Origin: Epiperipatus broadwayi
Taxonomy: Eukaryota; Onychophora; Udeonychophora; Euonychophora; Peripatidae
NCBI GenBank assembly: GCA_028023455.1
Contig: JAQFVV010012405.1
Span: forward strand, 10,001,923 to 10,065,922
Length of the DNA: 64,000 nt
Direction: 5' to 3'
The notes beneath the pieces are model-generated. The model did not search any database. It worked only from the letters and a program-made list of their open reading frames with translations, and had not been told where the DNA came from. Shown here piece after piece: positions 1 to 12,348 of this stretch. Position numbers and translations under genes: made by a program. Position 1 is the stretch's first letter; the number at the start of each line of letters is the position of its first letter.

Positions 1-1997
1 TTATGATATAAAAAAGCCTTTAAACCAGCTAGCATGTGACATTTTGGAGTGATGGATTTAGGGCATATGGTGCATAAAATGTTGATAGGTCTAATGAGCA
101 TTTTATAATTAAGGTAGGTGGTTCCCATTGAACAAAGAGGTCAAGAAACTTAATACCTTGATGGTTATCTTCATTTTCCTGAGTTCACATTAAGGACAAT
201 ATCTGCGAGAGAACAGTTTGTATGCCATTGATTTATGCATTAGAAATGCAAATAAGAACATCCTCAATATATCATATATATATAGTATGGAAGGCTCAGA
301 ATGCAAAAACTTTTGAACTGGATTATATGTTTCTTTTTTGTAGATGATAGAGACAGCACTAGCATAAAATGAACTGGTGAACTTTAATTGACCTTTAAAT
401 TCATGAATATTGAACTTAAACTCTTGCTCAGCTAGACTATTTTATCAAAGGTAAGTGTAAATTTAAAAAAAGTATACTTAGCTATGAAAGTCCTCCCAAT
501 TTCTCTATTTTTTCTAATTAAGTTAATATGTCCCTTAAATTAAAAATTCAAGAATCTAAAGGTCCAGGTTCAATTCCCACGCTAACACCGTCACACTGGT
601 CAGACCAGCAATATATGAGGAAGAGAATAATAACACTCATAGTATTGGGTTCCATAATATTCTGTGTTACTGGTGAGACTTGAATTTAGTTTCTAAAAGT
701 ATAAGCAAAATTTGACTTTTTTTTAGAAATATTAACAATAAAAAATGAAAAAGACTGCTAATCGGTTTATTGCTCGGGAGTTCATAAGAAGTTTGACCGT
801 CAGTCAAATCGGACGATCAACAAACTGCGGCAAACCGCGCAAGGTATATTTTACGATGAAAATAGATAACAGACATACTCCAATATATAATAAAAATAAA
901 AGAAATGCTGATGAATATTTGAAGATTAGTTCGATGATTAGAGAGACTTCGAATTGTTTGTGGGTTAATATAGATCTAATTTTTTTGGCAGATGTGCGAT
1001 ATTGATGCTAGGTCTTAAATACTAGTTTTTATAATAACTTTTGGAGATTAGCTCATAAAACAATGAAATATATCATTAATGGGAATCCATATTTTAATTA
1101 CGATACTAATTTCTTCCAATAGTAAATCTACTTTTTAAAGACTGTTTTAATTACATATATGTTTAATAAATTTATTGATTTAATTATTAACGATCCAAAA
1201 GAATCATTTGTTACAAAATAATTTAATAATTAAAAAAGAAATAACAAACATATTTTAACTTTGCATATGCTGATGATTTTAATCAACAATACATTAACTT
1301 ATTAACAAAATATAAAACAATTGTTATACAGTAAAAAGAAAATAATTGGCAGTTATTTTCATTCACTTTCCTGTTAGTTGCAGAATAAATAAAAGAAATG
1401 AAAAGAATGAAAAGAATCAGCAGAAATTATTATTGTTTAACTTATCAAATATGTGTATATTATAAAAGAAACAAAGAACACAGGAAAATATTTGTGAAAA
1501 TATCAAGGCTAAACTACCATTTCAAAAAACTTCATGAACACACATGTAACATCGATTTTTGATTTTATAAAACACATGTTTTATAAAAATGTGTGTATAT
1601 ATAAAAATAAAAAAGATCTGTAAATGCTATGCAATTTTATTTTTTATATTCAAAATAAAAATGCTTTTTTGTTAAGGCAGTCTCTTAGAAATTAAGTGTC
1701 TCATGATATAGTTAGTGGTACACACCTCATCAATATGATGTTCGAAAATAGATCTAGTTAAACTTGGAAATGTTTTTAGGTTACAAAGATGCTGACGTTT
1801 TTTGCGGATACTTATCCATCGATAAACTTCCCAATATCCAATAGAAGAATGAAAATAGAGATCAAGACTTAACTGGGTTTATTTCAGAGTTGTAAAATAT
1901 AATTTTAATACATTATTTGATTTTTACACACATTGTACACAATATTCTTATTTTAGTGTTTATCTTGAATATTTATAATTATAAATTTATTTAAATG
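1..1997. other. AT-rich DNA, no gene recognised
   Basis: No convincing coding region. A short CpG-bearing patch at about 755-850 is listed separately. An 86-codon ORF (745-1005, +) overlaps that patch but shows no recognisable domain, and its C-terminal half is low-complexity AT-rich sequence, so I do not call it a gene. Confidence 0.5.
755..850 (-). repeat. CpG-containing dispersed repeat fragment (copy 1)
   Basis: The strand shared with 14533-14590 contains GCTCGGGA, TTCATA and CAAACCGCG in the same order. The surrounding DNA is almost CpG-free, so two patches with matching CpG-rich words suggest copies of one element. The family was not recognised. Confidence 0.4.
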
Positions 1998-2199
1998 ATT
2001 ACGTAAGTAATATTTACTAAGGCTGTAACCTCAAGAATATGCGTGTAAAAATGCGATATTAAGGACCTCTACAGGTCTTAACCACAAGCTTTCCCCTCTT
2101 TTCTTCCAAAGCGTAAGCTTGTGAAAGTCCTATAGAGGTCCCTAATATCGCATTTTTACACGCATATTCTTGAGGTTACAGCCTTAGTAAATATTACTT
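1998..2199. mobile_element. Perfect-arm hairpin (foldback) element, copy 1
   Basis: Left arm 2008-2066 and right arm 2142-2199 are reverse complements with almost no mismatch. The outer end starts TAATATTTACTAAGGC and the inner part reads GGACCTCTA. The loop of about 70 bp is not symmetrical. No ORF. This looks like a foldback MITE. A relative sits at 3205-3349 with the same ends and centre but different arm sequence. Confidence 0.75.
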
Positions 2200-2369
2200 G
2201 AATATTTATACATATATTAGTTTATCATTTTTTGCATTTATTTTTGTTTTTTAATCGACTTAAGTTAGATGAGCTTAAACATTTTAGTATTTCTATAAAC
2301 TTATAATATTATTTAATTTTCAGCATGATAGCAAAAAAAAAAGTTTAAGATTTGATTGCAAGATATATA

Positions 2370-2616
2370 TTTGATTAGAAGGACTTGAACGCAGACTTTC
2401 AAACTCTGCACTCCATCTTATACAACCCATACCTATGACCACATACATGTGAGAAAAAAAAAGAATAATCTCCAATATATATAATTCTTTCTGGACCAGC
2501 ACTTATCAGTTGGATCAGATCACCATCTTCTAGACATATATACAATCATTATTATATATAGAGTTCGCAAATAAATTAGGTCATATGACATCTGACTTGA
2601 TTTTTTTTTTTGTAAT
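2370..2616. repeat. Family D arm with decayed HHR, then family B fragment
   Basis: 2370-2455 resembles the left arm of the family D palindrome at 47702-48001 (CAGACTTTCA followed by ACTCCAT and CCCA blocks). On the minus strand around 2470-2530 a hammerhead-like core reads CTGATAA instead of CTGATGA, flanked by CCAA and TTGG, so it is probably dead. 2562-2616 matches the family B unit (GACATCTGACTTGATTTTTT). Confidence 0.5.
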
Positions 2617-3204
2617 ATATACAATCAGTACTCAATTTATATTAAGATAGCAAATCTTCAAACTCTAATGGACAAGTTTTAATCTTCTTTACCCTCCAAC
2701 TCCTCAGCCATCCATATCATTGAAATATGAAATATTTATATTGATTCCAGATTTAAATTACTGCATTTTCATAGAGAAATGTAAAATCCAACTATTTGTC
2801 TAGAGACAGACATAAACACATTATTATCAAATACTCACTGACTACTCTATTTATAATAAGATAGCTCTATAGTAGACAACTTGTTCATAAAATATAGTAG
2901 GAAACTAAAAAATCACGTGATATTCTGTTTGTATTAATTGAAAGAACAGGTGTTTATAGTGAGAAAAGAACTGTGGATACTAAAATATATAGGCACAGGT
3001 CTACATAACTACTGATTTCAAATCTTTAAAGATTTTTTTTAATTTCAGGCTTTTAGTTTAGTAGATTCAATGATAGGTAACGGTAGTTTCAGATGCTTAA
3101 CAAAATTAGATTCATATTTCAATTCAGTTTCATTTTTAAAGGAAATACAGAAATCTGTGTGAGGATGGATATTTAAATGGACTGCCATTTGGTAATAACT
3201 GATA

Positions 3205-3349
3205 AATATTTACTAAAGCCAGAAACCTTTAAGCACGTGCGCTTGAAAATACGAAAGTAGGGACCTCTACAGGTCTTAACAACAAGCTTCGTATTTTCAA
3301 GCGCACGTGCTTAAAAGTTTATTGCCTTAGTAAATATTACTTACGTAAT
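3205..3349. mobile_element. Perfect-arm hairpin (foldback) element, copy 2
   Basis: The arms pair over a block containing AAGCACGTGCGCTTGAAAAT and are closed by a centre with GGGACCTCTACAGGTCTTAA. The right end reads AATATTACTTACGTAAT, the inverse of the left end of copy 1 at 1998. The central side is shorter than in copy 1. Confidence 0.7.
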
Positions 3350-3990
3350 CAATGCGCGTTAAATAAATTTATAATAACTGATTACTAAACAGTGCAATAG
3401 ATACTCTAGTATAGATAGTTACTTATGCACATATAATATCATAGCGTAATTAAAAATATCAAGTGATGTTTTTATGTTTTTCTTTTTTTGTTATTCTTGT
3501 CTTAAAATTTTTACATTTATTTGCAAGTGGCTGCTAGGGATAATAATGACTATTATATATGAAGTTTGACATTTTTGTACTAAATTTTTTGGCCATTTTC
3601 AATATAAAACACTTTTTTTTGTCAATAATTTACTATTGGGAATAATTATATACTAACAGTGACACAATTTATCTAACTAAGATCTCAAAACTGTATTTAT
3701 AAAAGTTTTCACTCTATTGGAATACCAAGGTATAATCTAGTAACTATTAAGTGTTTCTAACAAAAAAACTAAGAAGAAATCTATTTTGAAACATTTATCT
3801 GACTGTGAATAATTGCATAATTGATCTAAAGCTAAGTAATATGAAGTAGATCTTTGCTGTTAATATTATAGATAGTATTGCATATAGATTTGCTATGTTA
3901 TGTTTGCCAAAGTTCTTATTTTACATAAATTAACATACTTTGTGATATTTTCAAGTACTTATGTACTGTACCCAAAAATCCTTCATATTC
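3350..3990. other. AT-rich DNA, nothing recognised
   Basis: No ORF of note, no clear repeat and no RNA gene seen. Confidence 0.5.
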
Positions 3991-3994
3991 TACC

Positions 3995-4795
3995 ATGTCA
4001 CAATCACCAAAACATCACATGATCACCATTCTTTATTCTGACACAAGCTGTATTCATAGATTATTCTGGCTTGCACTGAGTAGCCTTACTGGATTGAGAG
4101 TTCTGCCTCTGTGCACAATCACCTACCAGAATAAAAATCATTCTTACTGGACATGCATTTCACAAACAACTTTTAGATACAATATAGTGAAGTTGCAATG
4201 AGAGATGAATTGATAAAAAACAAAAAAAAATATGAACATTTAGTAATAAAATTTCAAAATTGAAGAATAGTTATCAAATGAAATAAATGAACAAAATAAT
4301 TCAATTTAATAACATTAGTAAACTCCCAATACAGTAATGCCACCAAGTGAAATCCTATCATAATTAGTAGATGCAGGAAGGTTTGTGCATAACATCTCGA
4401 TATAGTATCTACTCATCCAATATCCCCAGACTTGTTTCTAGGTTGTGGCTTTCATCAATGAGTAGCATTGAATTTGATTGCACTGCATTTAAATCTTAGC
4501 AACTAATGCAACCTTCCAGCATCCATCTTTTACATATTTGTTAACTATAAATCTAGGATCCCAAGATGAAAACACAGTAATGTTTTCAAACCAAGCTCAT
4601 TTTCTTGTATAGTCACATAGATCTGAACTCAGTTCAGCATCTATACATTTTGGTGTCTTTGGTTTTGCAAAAACCACAGTCATCATTATCCTATGGACAG
4701 GATAGATATATAACCTTCAAAATATCACATGATCATCATTTCATATGCTTATACAGGCTGTTAATAACAGTAGTTACTGTTATTCATATGAAATA
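3995..4795. repeat. Family A repeat, old copy (interrupted)
   Basis: Two blocks (about 4005-4195 and 4320-4795) match the family A copies at 51.3, 60.5 and 63.6 kb: CATCACATGATCACCATTC, GTGCATAAAATC-like words, CATCCAATATCCCCAGAC, and a TCTGAACTCAGTTCAG core. On the minus strand near 4405-4465 the hammerhead motif is recognisable, but C3 of the core is T (TTGATGA), so cleavage activity is unlikely. The short ORFs across it are incidental. Confidence 0.7.
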
Positions 4796-4799
4796 ATGC

Positions 4800-6204
4800 T
4801 CGTATGATATTTTGATAATCCAATTAAATAGTAAATTTTTTTTCATTCTATCATTTAACAATAATATTTTAGATAAATAGATTAATAAGTAAATTATGAT
4901 AATCAGTAATATAACTATCTATATATGATTATATCATCTAAGACAATACTTCTTATATGAAGAAAATATTGACAACATTCATTATAAAACTAATGCATTT
5001 TCATTGTCATGCATAATGCTTAATGTTAAAAAGTATATTTAGCACAGAATGTCCATTAAGGTTATAATGAATTTTTTGACATTTTTTCCAAAAATTTTCA
5101 TAAATAATCATTAATTGTAAAAATCAACAAATATCTTATATAATAATATATATATATATATATAAACTTCCCAGCAATTAATATTATATAATACATCAAG
5201 ATTAATACTCCATCACTGGTCTATAAGTAAATGAAATAATCTTAATCCAAAATACAAAATAAAACATTATTACAAAAACCAGACTATCTTTTCTCTTTAC
5301 CTCAATTTATATACAGAGGTTAATCTAAATATCTTTGGGGAGAGAGCATGAAGATTTTAAATCAACCATATTACTTTACTAAAGCTATATTTCAAATTGT
5401 TTTATATTGATTTAATTGACATTTACAAAATTTTCAATTTACAGCTAGTCAACACCAAATCAAATAATTAAATATATAAATTGAGTTAAAGAAAAAAGTT
5501 GGATGAATCCATTTTTAAAAATGTTCTATCATATGCATTAGATTGAGAGCATTTTATTTATGAATAGACTGATATTGGAGTATTAATGCCAATGAATTTT
5601 ATACATATATATTCATAATTGTAAATTCATTGAATTCAATCAAACTTAAACTATACCAATAACAATAAAAGTCAACAACCTCATCTCTTATCAAGGCAAG
5701 GTGGAAATCCACTTTTATTTATGGTCTAATATATTTGTATAAGTACTAAAGATTGCAACTTGACTATAGTGAGTAAAATTATTGATTCAAAAAGTTTGCA
5801 TAAATTTTATTAAACAGGTAAAGTTATAATTATTTATTAAATGCACAGGAAATATATGTAAATACTTTTAAGATAGGCTATAACCTGTATCAAATGTGCT
5901 TTGAAATTTATAATAGTCAAGCAATATTTTTATTTTGCCAATAGAGGGACCTCTCAAACCACGACACAAGGTAGAAACTTTTATAAGGATTAGAGCAGCT
6001 GTTTTATCTTTAACCTAACTTTCTACTTATATAGGCCAATTTAAAGCATCTTGATTTGGGAGTTGAATCTGTTGTTCTCTCCACTGTTTAAGTCCACTAT
6101 TTCCTATGCAAATTAATATTCACGAGATCTTGTGATTACAACAAGTTAATATTATGGTCTTTATACTGGAAATATATAATCTATTGTAGAACTATAGTTA
6201 TTTA
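4800..6204. other. AT-rich DNA, nothing recognised
   Basis: Contains a short (TA)n at 5145-5163. No gene, RNA or clear transposon seen. Confidence 0.5.
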
Positions 6205-6208
6205 TTAA

Positions 6209-6954
6209 CCCTTAAACCACTAATTTTATCATTGGTTGTATCAGATAAAAATCAAATCTTTTAATTGGCCAACTCACAAACTGAAGACAAAGCCTATTGT
6301 TAAAACATATTCGCCTATAATATTAAATTCATCTCAGATATGTTTATAAAAAGTATATAATTAATTTTTAAGGTTGTGAAGACAACGAAAGTTCTTTCAA
6401 AAATAAATTGCTATTTATTTATTCTAAGATATTGAATATCGGCAACATAAAAGTTATAATGTAAACAAAAAGATTGACTTTTACGTTATAGAAAAGTAAA
6501 TATTTCTTTTTATTACAACTTCAATATTTGTACTAAAATCTTCAATATTTTTCGAAAATAATTTTGTTTTTTTATTATTCTCTCTGAAAATTATGTTTAA
6601 TTTCCATAAATATTATTTAATAATAATTTAAATCGTATTCGAAATGAAAATCTCAGCGTTTTTCTTTATTTTCTTTGATCAGGCAGTTTCTTTGTTCTTT
6701 CCAGCCAATCAGAATGTCTTTTTCGGCTGAGAGCATGCTAAGAACCAATCACAAATAATGTTCCTTCTTTGTTTAGGTTTAAATGCGTTTTTTTCTATTT
6801 TTTACTTCTAAAATAAATCGGAAGATGTCACCATCGTACAGAACTTTTAAAAACGAATTCAATACGTATTTAACGAATTTTTTCGTATGAAAATGAACTG
6901 AGTTAGAGTGATTTCAGATGTCGACGAGGAGCCTCGTCGAGCGCGGGAAAAGGG
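6209..6954. mobile_element. TTAA-flanked piggyBac-like MITE, copy 1 (full length)
   Basis: A 746-bp non-coding element flanked by TTAA at 6205-6208 and 6955-6958. The left end starts CCCTTAAACC; the right end, read inward on the other strand, starts CCCTTTTCCC. Both the TTAA duplication and the CCCT start are typical of piggyBac superfamily ends. A near-palindrome TCGACGAGGAGCCTCGTCGA lies just inside the right end (6921-6940). Homologous copies sit at 34553, 37564 and 45755 (the last inverted). There is no transposase, so mobility would need one in trans. Confidence 0.85.
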
Positions 6955-6958
6955 TTAA

Positions 6959-7339
6959 GGGCACTAAAATTATTAAACAAGTAAATATAACTTGTTTTGA
7001 AAGCAGACTAACATATAATCAATTGTATCTTTCAAACTGCAATTATAACTTTCAAAAAGCTTTTTTTTGGCACTAGGTTTATGCTCTTATTAAATGGTAA
7101 ACATTATTTTAACATTTGATAAAAGCATAAATCCTTATGCCAAAAATGTTTTTTATGTATAATTATTTATTAAATAGTGCCTAATGCTATACTCGTAATA
7201 AAAAATAAAATTAAAAATTATATTACAGTACAATACTAACCAAAAAACAAAATTTTACTAAAATCTTTTCCTAATCATGGTTTCATCTTCTCAAATGAAA
7301 TTCAATTGGATACAAATGAAATTCAACTGGATACAAATA

Positions 7340-7378
<39 letters not shown>

Positions 7379-8019
7379 CACACACACAAAACAAAGTAGC
7401 ATTCCCATAAATCACTTTAAAAACCCAATCATTTTTAACATCAAAGGGTGCATTCATGCAATTGATGGTTTCAAATTCAAAAAGATATAACATCAGTGTT
7501 TCATTGACTATTCTTTTTAATTCATGTTTTTAAATAAAAGATAACATTTGCTTTGTAAAATAATATTTAACTGACATGTATTCAGTTCATAATTATACAA
7601 AGTTGAGTTTTGATGACTATATTCAAGTCTACTTTTATGGACTTTAATTCTTTCATTTAATTCTTTCATTTAGTTTGACCTATATAAATTTGATGACAAC
7701 TGCAAGGAATCTTATAAAGTACATTAGGAATAGACATGCTATCAGTTGACTGTCTTGAATTATGTAATCATAAATTTAAATAAGGCTATTTTGTTATGTG
7801 TATGTATATGCTGTTTGTATCTAGTTAAATTTCACTTGATTAAGATTTATTTGTTAATAGATTTAAATCACTTTTATTATTTAAGTTAGAATAAAATATT
7901 CAAATCAAGGTTTTTGATTTCAATTCAATAGAATAGGTACAAACATGGTACATAAGTAAGAATACCAGGAAAATTAATATGGGACCCCAAAATTTTAGGT
8001 AAGTGACTTAGTTTCTTAG
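6959..8019. other. AT-rich DNA with (CA)n/(TA)n microsatellite
   Basis: A (CA)n run followed by (TA)n and (CA)n lies at about 7338-7388. No gene seen. Confidence 0.6.
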
Positions 8020-8850
8020 TTATGGAACAGAGCATGGGAAAATATTGAATATTTTGATATCAAATTTAAAAATTGTTTTTAGAATTTTAATATGTTTCAA
8101 GTAATATTTATGTGAAAGTGATATAGAGATTTTTTTTTGCTTTCAATTTAAAATTATAATAAACATTTTAAATTTGAGGTTTAATAGATTTAAATTCAGT
8201 ATAATTTGTTAAAATTTTGTACATTTTTCAAATGTTAACAAAAGTGATGACAATATTTTAAATAGATGATCTAATTTTCTTTGATATGGAACAATGGGAG
8301 GGGGGAAGGGAAGGATTGAACATTTTGTTATTAAATTGAAAAATTGTTCTTAGAAATTCAATATGTTTTTTACTTATGTTACAATATAGTTTTGTTAAGC
8401 TTTTTTTTAAAAAAAAAATTTCCAAATAAATAAAAAAAAGTCAAACAATTTTCAACAAAAAAGCAAGTTACTTTCTGCTTTAATATATATGTATAATTAT
8501 GTCCACTTACTAAATGTGATATATGCATAAAAATATACATATTAACTTACAATAGAAATATCTAGTGTTACATATACACTATAAGTGTGAAAATAATTTA
8601 AAGGAAAATTATATTATATTAAATGAAGTTCATTTATAATATAGTTATGGTAATCACTTTTTTTAAAAAAAATTCCAACCAAAATAAAAAATGTCAAATA
8701 CTTTTTACTTAAAAAATATTTCAGTTTTAATCACTTATATACACATATATTATTAAGTACGCATACTAAATATGATATATATATATATATATAAGGAGTG
8801 TGCATTTTCACTTACAGTAAAAATATCTAGTGATATATATATATATATCA
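8020..8850. repeat. Diverged tandem repeat, period about 260 bp
   Basis: The block TATGGAACA...TTGAA(T/C)ATTTT...AAAAATTG at about 8021-8112 recurs at about 8284-8380. A second block with AAATATCTAGTG near its end at about 8400-8580 recurs at about 8655-8840. Copies are well diverged, with A/T-run length changes. No ORF. Confidence 0.5.
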
Positions 8851-8926
8851 CCCATTAAAAACCAGTCAACACTTAGACAAGCCCAATGTAGATAACAATC
8901 GAGTATAAGTCTCAAGTCAATTTAAC

Positions 8927-9088
8927 TACTTCCGGTTTGTCGGCGACGATTGCGCTCGTTAATGTTCGTTTGTTGAAGTTCGTTTTTCTGTTTGAAATTA
9001 CAGAAAAACTATAAGGACTACGCATGCGCCTATACCATAATTCTCTTCGTCATTTTTTCCTCTTTTCGTAGGTAGTCGCCATTTTTCT
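8927..9088 (+). promoter_or_regulatory. CpG-containing promoter with ETS, NRF1 and YY1-like sites
   Basis: Three sites typical of animal housekeeping promoters lie in order: ACTTCCGGT (ETS/GABP-like) at 8928-8936, TACGCATGCGCC (NRF1-like palindrome) at 9019-9030, and GTCGCCATTTT (YY1-like on the minus strand) at 9075-9085. A pyrimidine-rich tract, TTTTTTCCTCTTTTC, precedes the YY1-like site. It is one of very few CpG-rich patches in the window. Transcription would run rightwards, starting near the YY1-like site. No TATA box is needed for this promoter class. Confidence 0.6.
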
Positions 9089-9169
9089 GTAAGTTAAAAA
9101 ATAAAATTTTTATTAATTTTTTTGCGAATAAGGTCAATTTTTTTAAAATTTTTTTTCACAATTTGTTAG
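9089..9169 (+). other. Predicted 5'UTR intron
   Basis: Donor GTAAGT at 9089-9094 directly follows the YY1-like site. A T-rich tract and acceptor TTTGTTAG end at 9169. This is an 81-bp intron with consensus ends, predicted from sequence only. If unspliced, the region is simply 5'UTR. Confidence 0.4.
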
Positions 9170-9209
9170 ATTAACGGAAACAAAAGTACGCAAAATAAAT
9201 GAACGGGAC

Positions 9210-9757
9210 ATGATGGCCTCTGATATGGATTATTCCAGCGGTGATGAATTTGTCCCATCTAAGCCCTTTGACTCCGAGGATAGTGTTAGTTGTAGTGATC
9301 TTGAAGAATATTTTTCGTCATCAGAAGAAGAAACTCCTTTACCAGCCAAAAAGAAAAAAACTACGAGTGCTTTTCTGGATGATATCAATACACCAGGCCC
9401 ATCAACAAGTGTTCCCAACGATATCAATCGGCCAGGCCCTTCATCTAGTAACAGTAATCTGTGTCCGAACATAACCTGCAAACCTGTGAATGTAGAGAAT
9501 TTTACTAAAACTCCAGGTTTGAAGTTTTCTATAGTAGGTAAGTATTCAATTTTAGATTTTTTTTAATGTTATTTGATAAAAAACTTTTATCAACTATTAT
9601 CGGAGAAACTAATAAATATGCCACTCAAGAAAAATGACTGACTGATTTTTTACTCTGTGATAGGTAGCACATATGAAAGGTAATGTTTTTATTATTGTTT
9701 TTTTTTTGTTGGTTTGTTTTAGCTACCAGCACAATGGATGAATGGTTGACACACTGA
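9210..9757 (+). CDS. Short two-exon acidic, Ser-rich protein; host-gene candidate
   Basis: The first exon runs from ATG 9210 (or the better-context ATG at 9213) to 9537, where a split codon is followed by the consensus donor GTAAGT (9538-9543). A T-rich tract and acceptor TTTTAG end at 9722. Splicing gives an in-frame second exon, 9723-9757, which ends in MDEWLTH and a TGA; the product is about 120 residues. The N-terminal 50 residues are rich in Asp, Glu and Ser, followed by a KKKK patch (possible nuclear signal) and two GPSTS/GPSSS repeats. Without splicing the ORF stops at 9566. The acidic start and an FTKTPGLK stretch are faintly reminiscent of piggyBac transposase N-termini, but I cannot assign a family. 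The upstream promoter makes expression plausible. A third possible exon lies at 10538-10633. Confidence 0.45.
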
Positions 9758-11030
9758 TTCAAGACTATTTACAATTTATTCCTCTCTAGCAAATTGATTG
9801 TATATAATGCAGTAATTTTTTTTATTCTGTTTTTACTAATTTTTGTTTTACTAACATGGTTTTCATTGTTTTTGTTTTACTAATTTAGTTTTTATTTGTT
9901 GTTTTATTAACTTGTTTTTTTACTAACTTCATTTTATATTTTATAGGCATATGACTGCCTGATTGCCTTCCTTATTAGAATTTTGTTTCAGCTTCATTAC
10001 TGATTACTTTTTCCAATTGGTAAACAAGATCTGGCATGATGAAATATTTTGCATATTTATATTAGCATATATGAACAGGTATGCTTCTCTGGAAGACGTA
10101 TCTTGGAAGAGGTAGAATATAAACATTTTTTTATATAAATATCTGCCATAGAACCTTTTTAGTAATCATTGTCTGCCTCTTGAAATGAGAAATTTGTAAA
10201 TTGTTTTCTGTATTGGCAATGATTATTCAGTATGATGATGATGATGTTATAAACAAGGTTGGTTTATCCAACATCTAAAATCAAAATAGTGCATCTTGTT
10301 TAACAGGCTTTTGAGTTTTCCCATAACCATTAGCAGAACTTTCATGATTCATACATATACACCACTTTTATAATATACATATACCTGTACTATGATGATG
10401 ATGATGACATTTTATTTTTTTATTGTATTTATAATGGTAAGTAATAATTTTCCACTTCCTTCATTATTTTTATATTCTGTTAGAATTTTAATTTTTTTAT
10501 TTTTTATCTTTTATTAGGGAGAACTCTTTTCTTCCAGGCGCCTTGACAATTTGCAACAGTTGGGGTAGAAGATAAAAATGAAGAACTCTTATAGGAACAT
10601 TTTCGGACATTGTAAAGCTATGGATTATCTCAGGTAAGACTTATTATATATCTTTAGAAAGATTTTTTTGTGAGGAATACAAAGAAATTATCACTGAAGA
10701 TGTAATTTGCATTTTAGTTAATGTTAATTTCCAAATTATGAACAAACAATAAAATAATAATTATTTCGGTTGTGAAAATTTCTTTTTTTCCTTATTTTTT
10801 ATATAGTTATCACTATTTATTTTATGCTTATTGTTTTCCTTAGTTTTTCTAGTTTCTAGCAATGTAATTGTTTTTGCTCTAACATAATTCAAACTGAAGT
10901 TATTGTGAAAATTGTGTATCAGGCCAGTATTTTAAAAAGTTCAATATGGCGGCTTGAAGCTGAAGTAGTTAAAGTACAATATAGTTTTAGATTTTTATTT
11001 ACTGAGCCAATACTAAAAAGTTAAAAATAA
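9758..11030 (+). other. Presumed intron/3' region of the short gene; no other gene
   Basis: T-rich DNA containing the possible exon at 10538-10633, an AATAAA near 10749 and two (GAT)n-like runs (about 10227-10245, 10392-10407). No other coding region seen. Confidence 0.4.
10538..10633 (+). other. Possible downstream exon of the 9.2-kb transcription unit
   Basis: Bounded by a good acceptor (CTTTTCTTCCAG, ending 10537) and a consensus donor (CAG/GTAAGA at 10634). Joined to exon 1 it would end the reading frame after about a dozen codons, so it would serve as an alternative end or as 3'UTR. It shows no coding character of its own. Confidence 0.3.
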
Positions 11031-11335
11031 TAGAGATAAACATTTTTAAAATACTAAATGCTTTTGTTTCATATGAACTAAAAAGAAAAAAAAGTTTCTT
11101 TTACTATAATTAGGGATTTTTAGATTTAATTTGAAATAAAAGTATGGGGGGGGGATTCAATTAAATGAATCCCTATTTTTTATAACAAGGGATTGACTTA
11201 ATTAATTTCTGCATCCCTCTAATGCTTTTATTTCAAGTTATATCTAGAAACTCCAATTGTGGTTGAAAAAATTAATTATTTTTTTCTTTTTTAGTGCACA
11301 GTAAATAAAAGCATTTAATACAAAATTTTATTTTT
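11030..11335. mobile_element. Foldback (inverted-repeat) element
   Basis: Outer arms share AAATGCTTTTRTTTC-type sequence at about 11053-11080 and, inverted, at about 11300-11320. A second inner pair (GAAATAAAAG near 11133 and CTTTTATTTC near 11226) surrounds a G9 run and the palindrome GGGATTCAATTAAATGAATC at 11151. No ORF. Probably a MITE. Confidence 0.5.
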
Positions 11336-12113
11336 ATTATTTAAAATTTACATGAAAAACACTTCATACTGGATTTTCCTTAATTTCAATTTTTGATAAT
11401 CATTAAAAAACTGCTGATTAGCACATATTAAAAAAAATGGAATAATAAAAAAATTAACACAAGTCACTTATAATTAGCTCTGAAAATAGGCAAATAGAAA
11501 ACAAAAAAAACTAAAAACAAAATTTAAAAATGAATTATTAAAATTAAAATATATTACACTAATTTAAAAATAATAGAGTGATATTGTTCAAAAGTTCATA
11601 AGAAGTTTGAATGCCAGAACTAGTTCCAAGGATCTTAGATTCATGGCCAGACACTCTATCATTAAATTAAATCAAGCAGGGCCTTCCAAATTTTTATATA
11701 AACTTCAAACAATAAATTCATTTAAAACAGACAAATGATTTCCAAGATGTATTTGATTCAACTCAAAACATCTCATATGTTTTTATAATTTTTGTTCAAC
11801 ATGTATATATTGTAGTAGTTTTCTATATATAAATATTAAGGGAAAATGATACACTTGAGAGTTTCTGACTTGGGCTAAATGCATCTTGTAAATCATTTGA
11901 CTTTTTAAGATAGCTTTATTATTATGCGTAGAATGTATCTAAAAATAGAGAGATTTTCAAGTACTATTTTTTTTTTTACAATTGAAAAGTTTATTTAGTC
12001 AAAGTCTATATCATTAATTAATGAAAAAGTGAAATATAAATTCAAATTGATACACAAAAAAGTTTTTCATTAAATGAATATGGGTCCAAATAATAAATTT
12101 TGATACTTGTGAG

Positions 12114-12179
12114 TTTTCAAGTAAACCAATATGGCAACCCATATTGGTTTTCAAGTAAACCAATATGGCAACCCATATT
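12114..12179. repeat. 34-bp direct tandem duplication
   Basis: The unit TTTTCAAGTAAACCAATATG plus 14 bp occurs twice head to tail (12114-12147 and 12148-12179) with no differences, so the duplication is recent. Confidence 0.85.
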
Positions 12180-12348
12180 TTTGACAAATCTTCAGTAGTT
12201 GGGCCTATAAAAATATTTACAATAACGCATGCTTGGAAATGTCATATTTCATATTTACATTTTATTTTTTATCACTGTTATTTTTTTAAAAAAATCATTA
12301 TGGGAAAATTAATTACAATATTTACAGTTTTTTTTCTCATGTGTCATA

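Noticed and set aside
566-600. B-box-like GGTTCAATTCCCAC
   Set aside because: No A box at tRNA-like distance and no tRNA fold; a lone 11-bp match is expected by chance in 64 kb.
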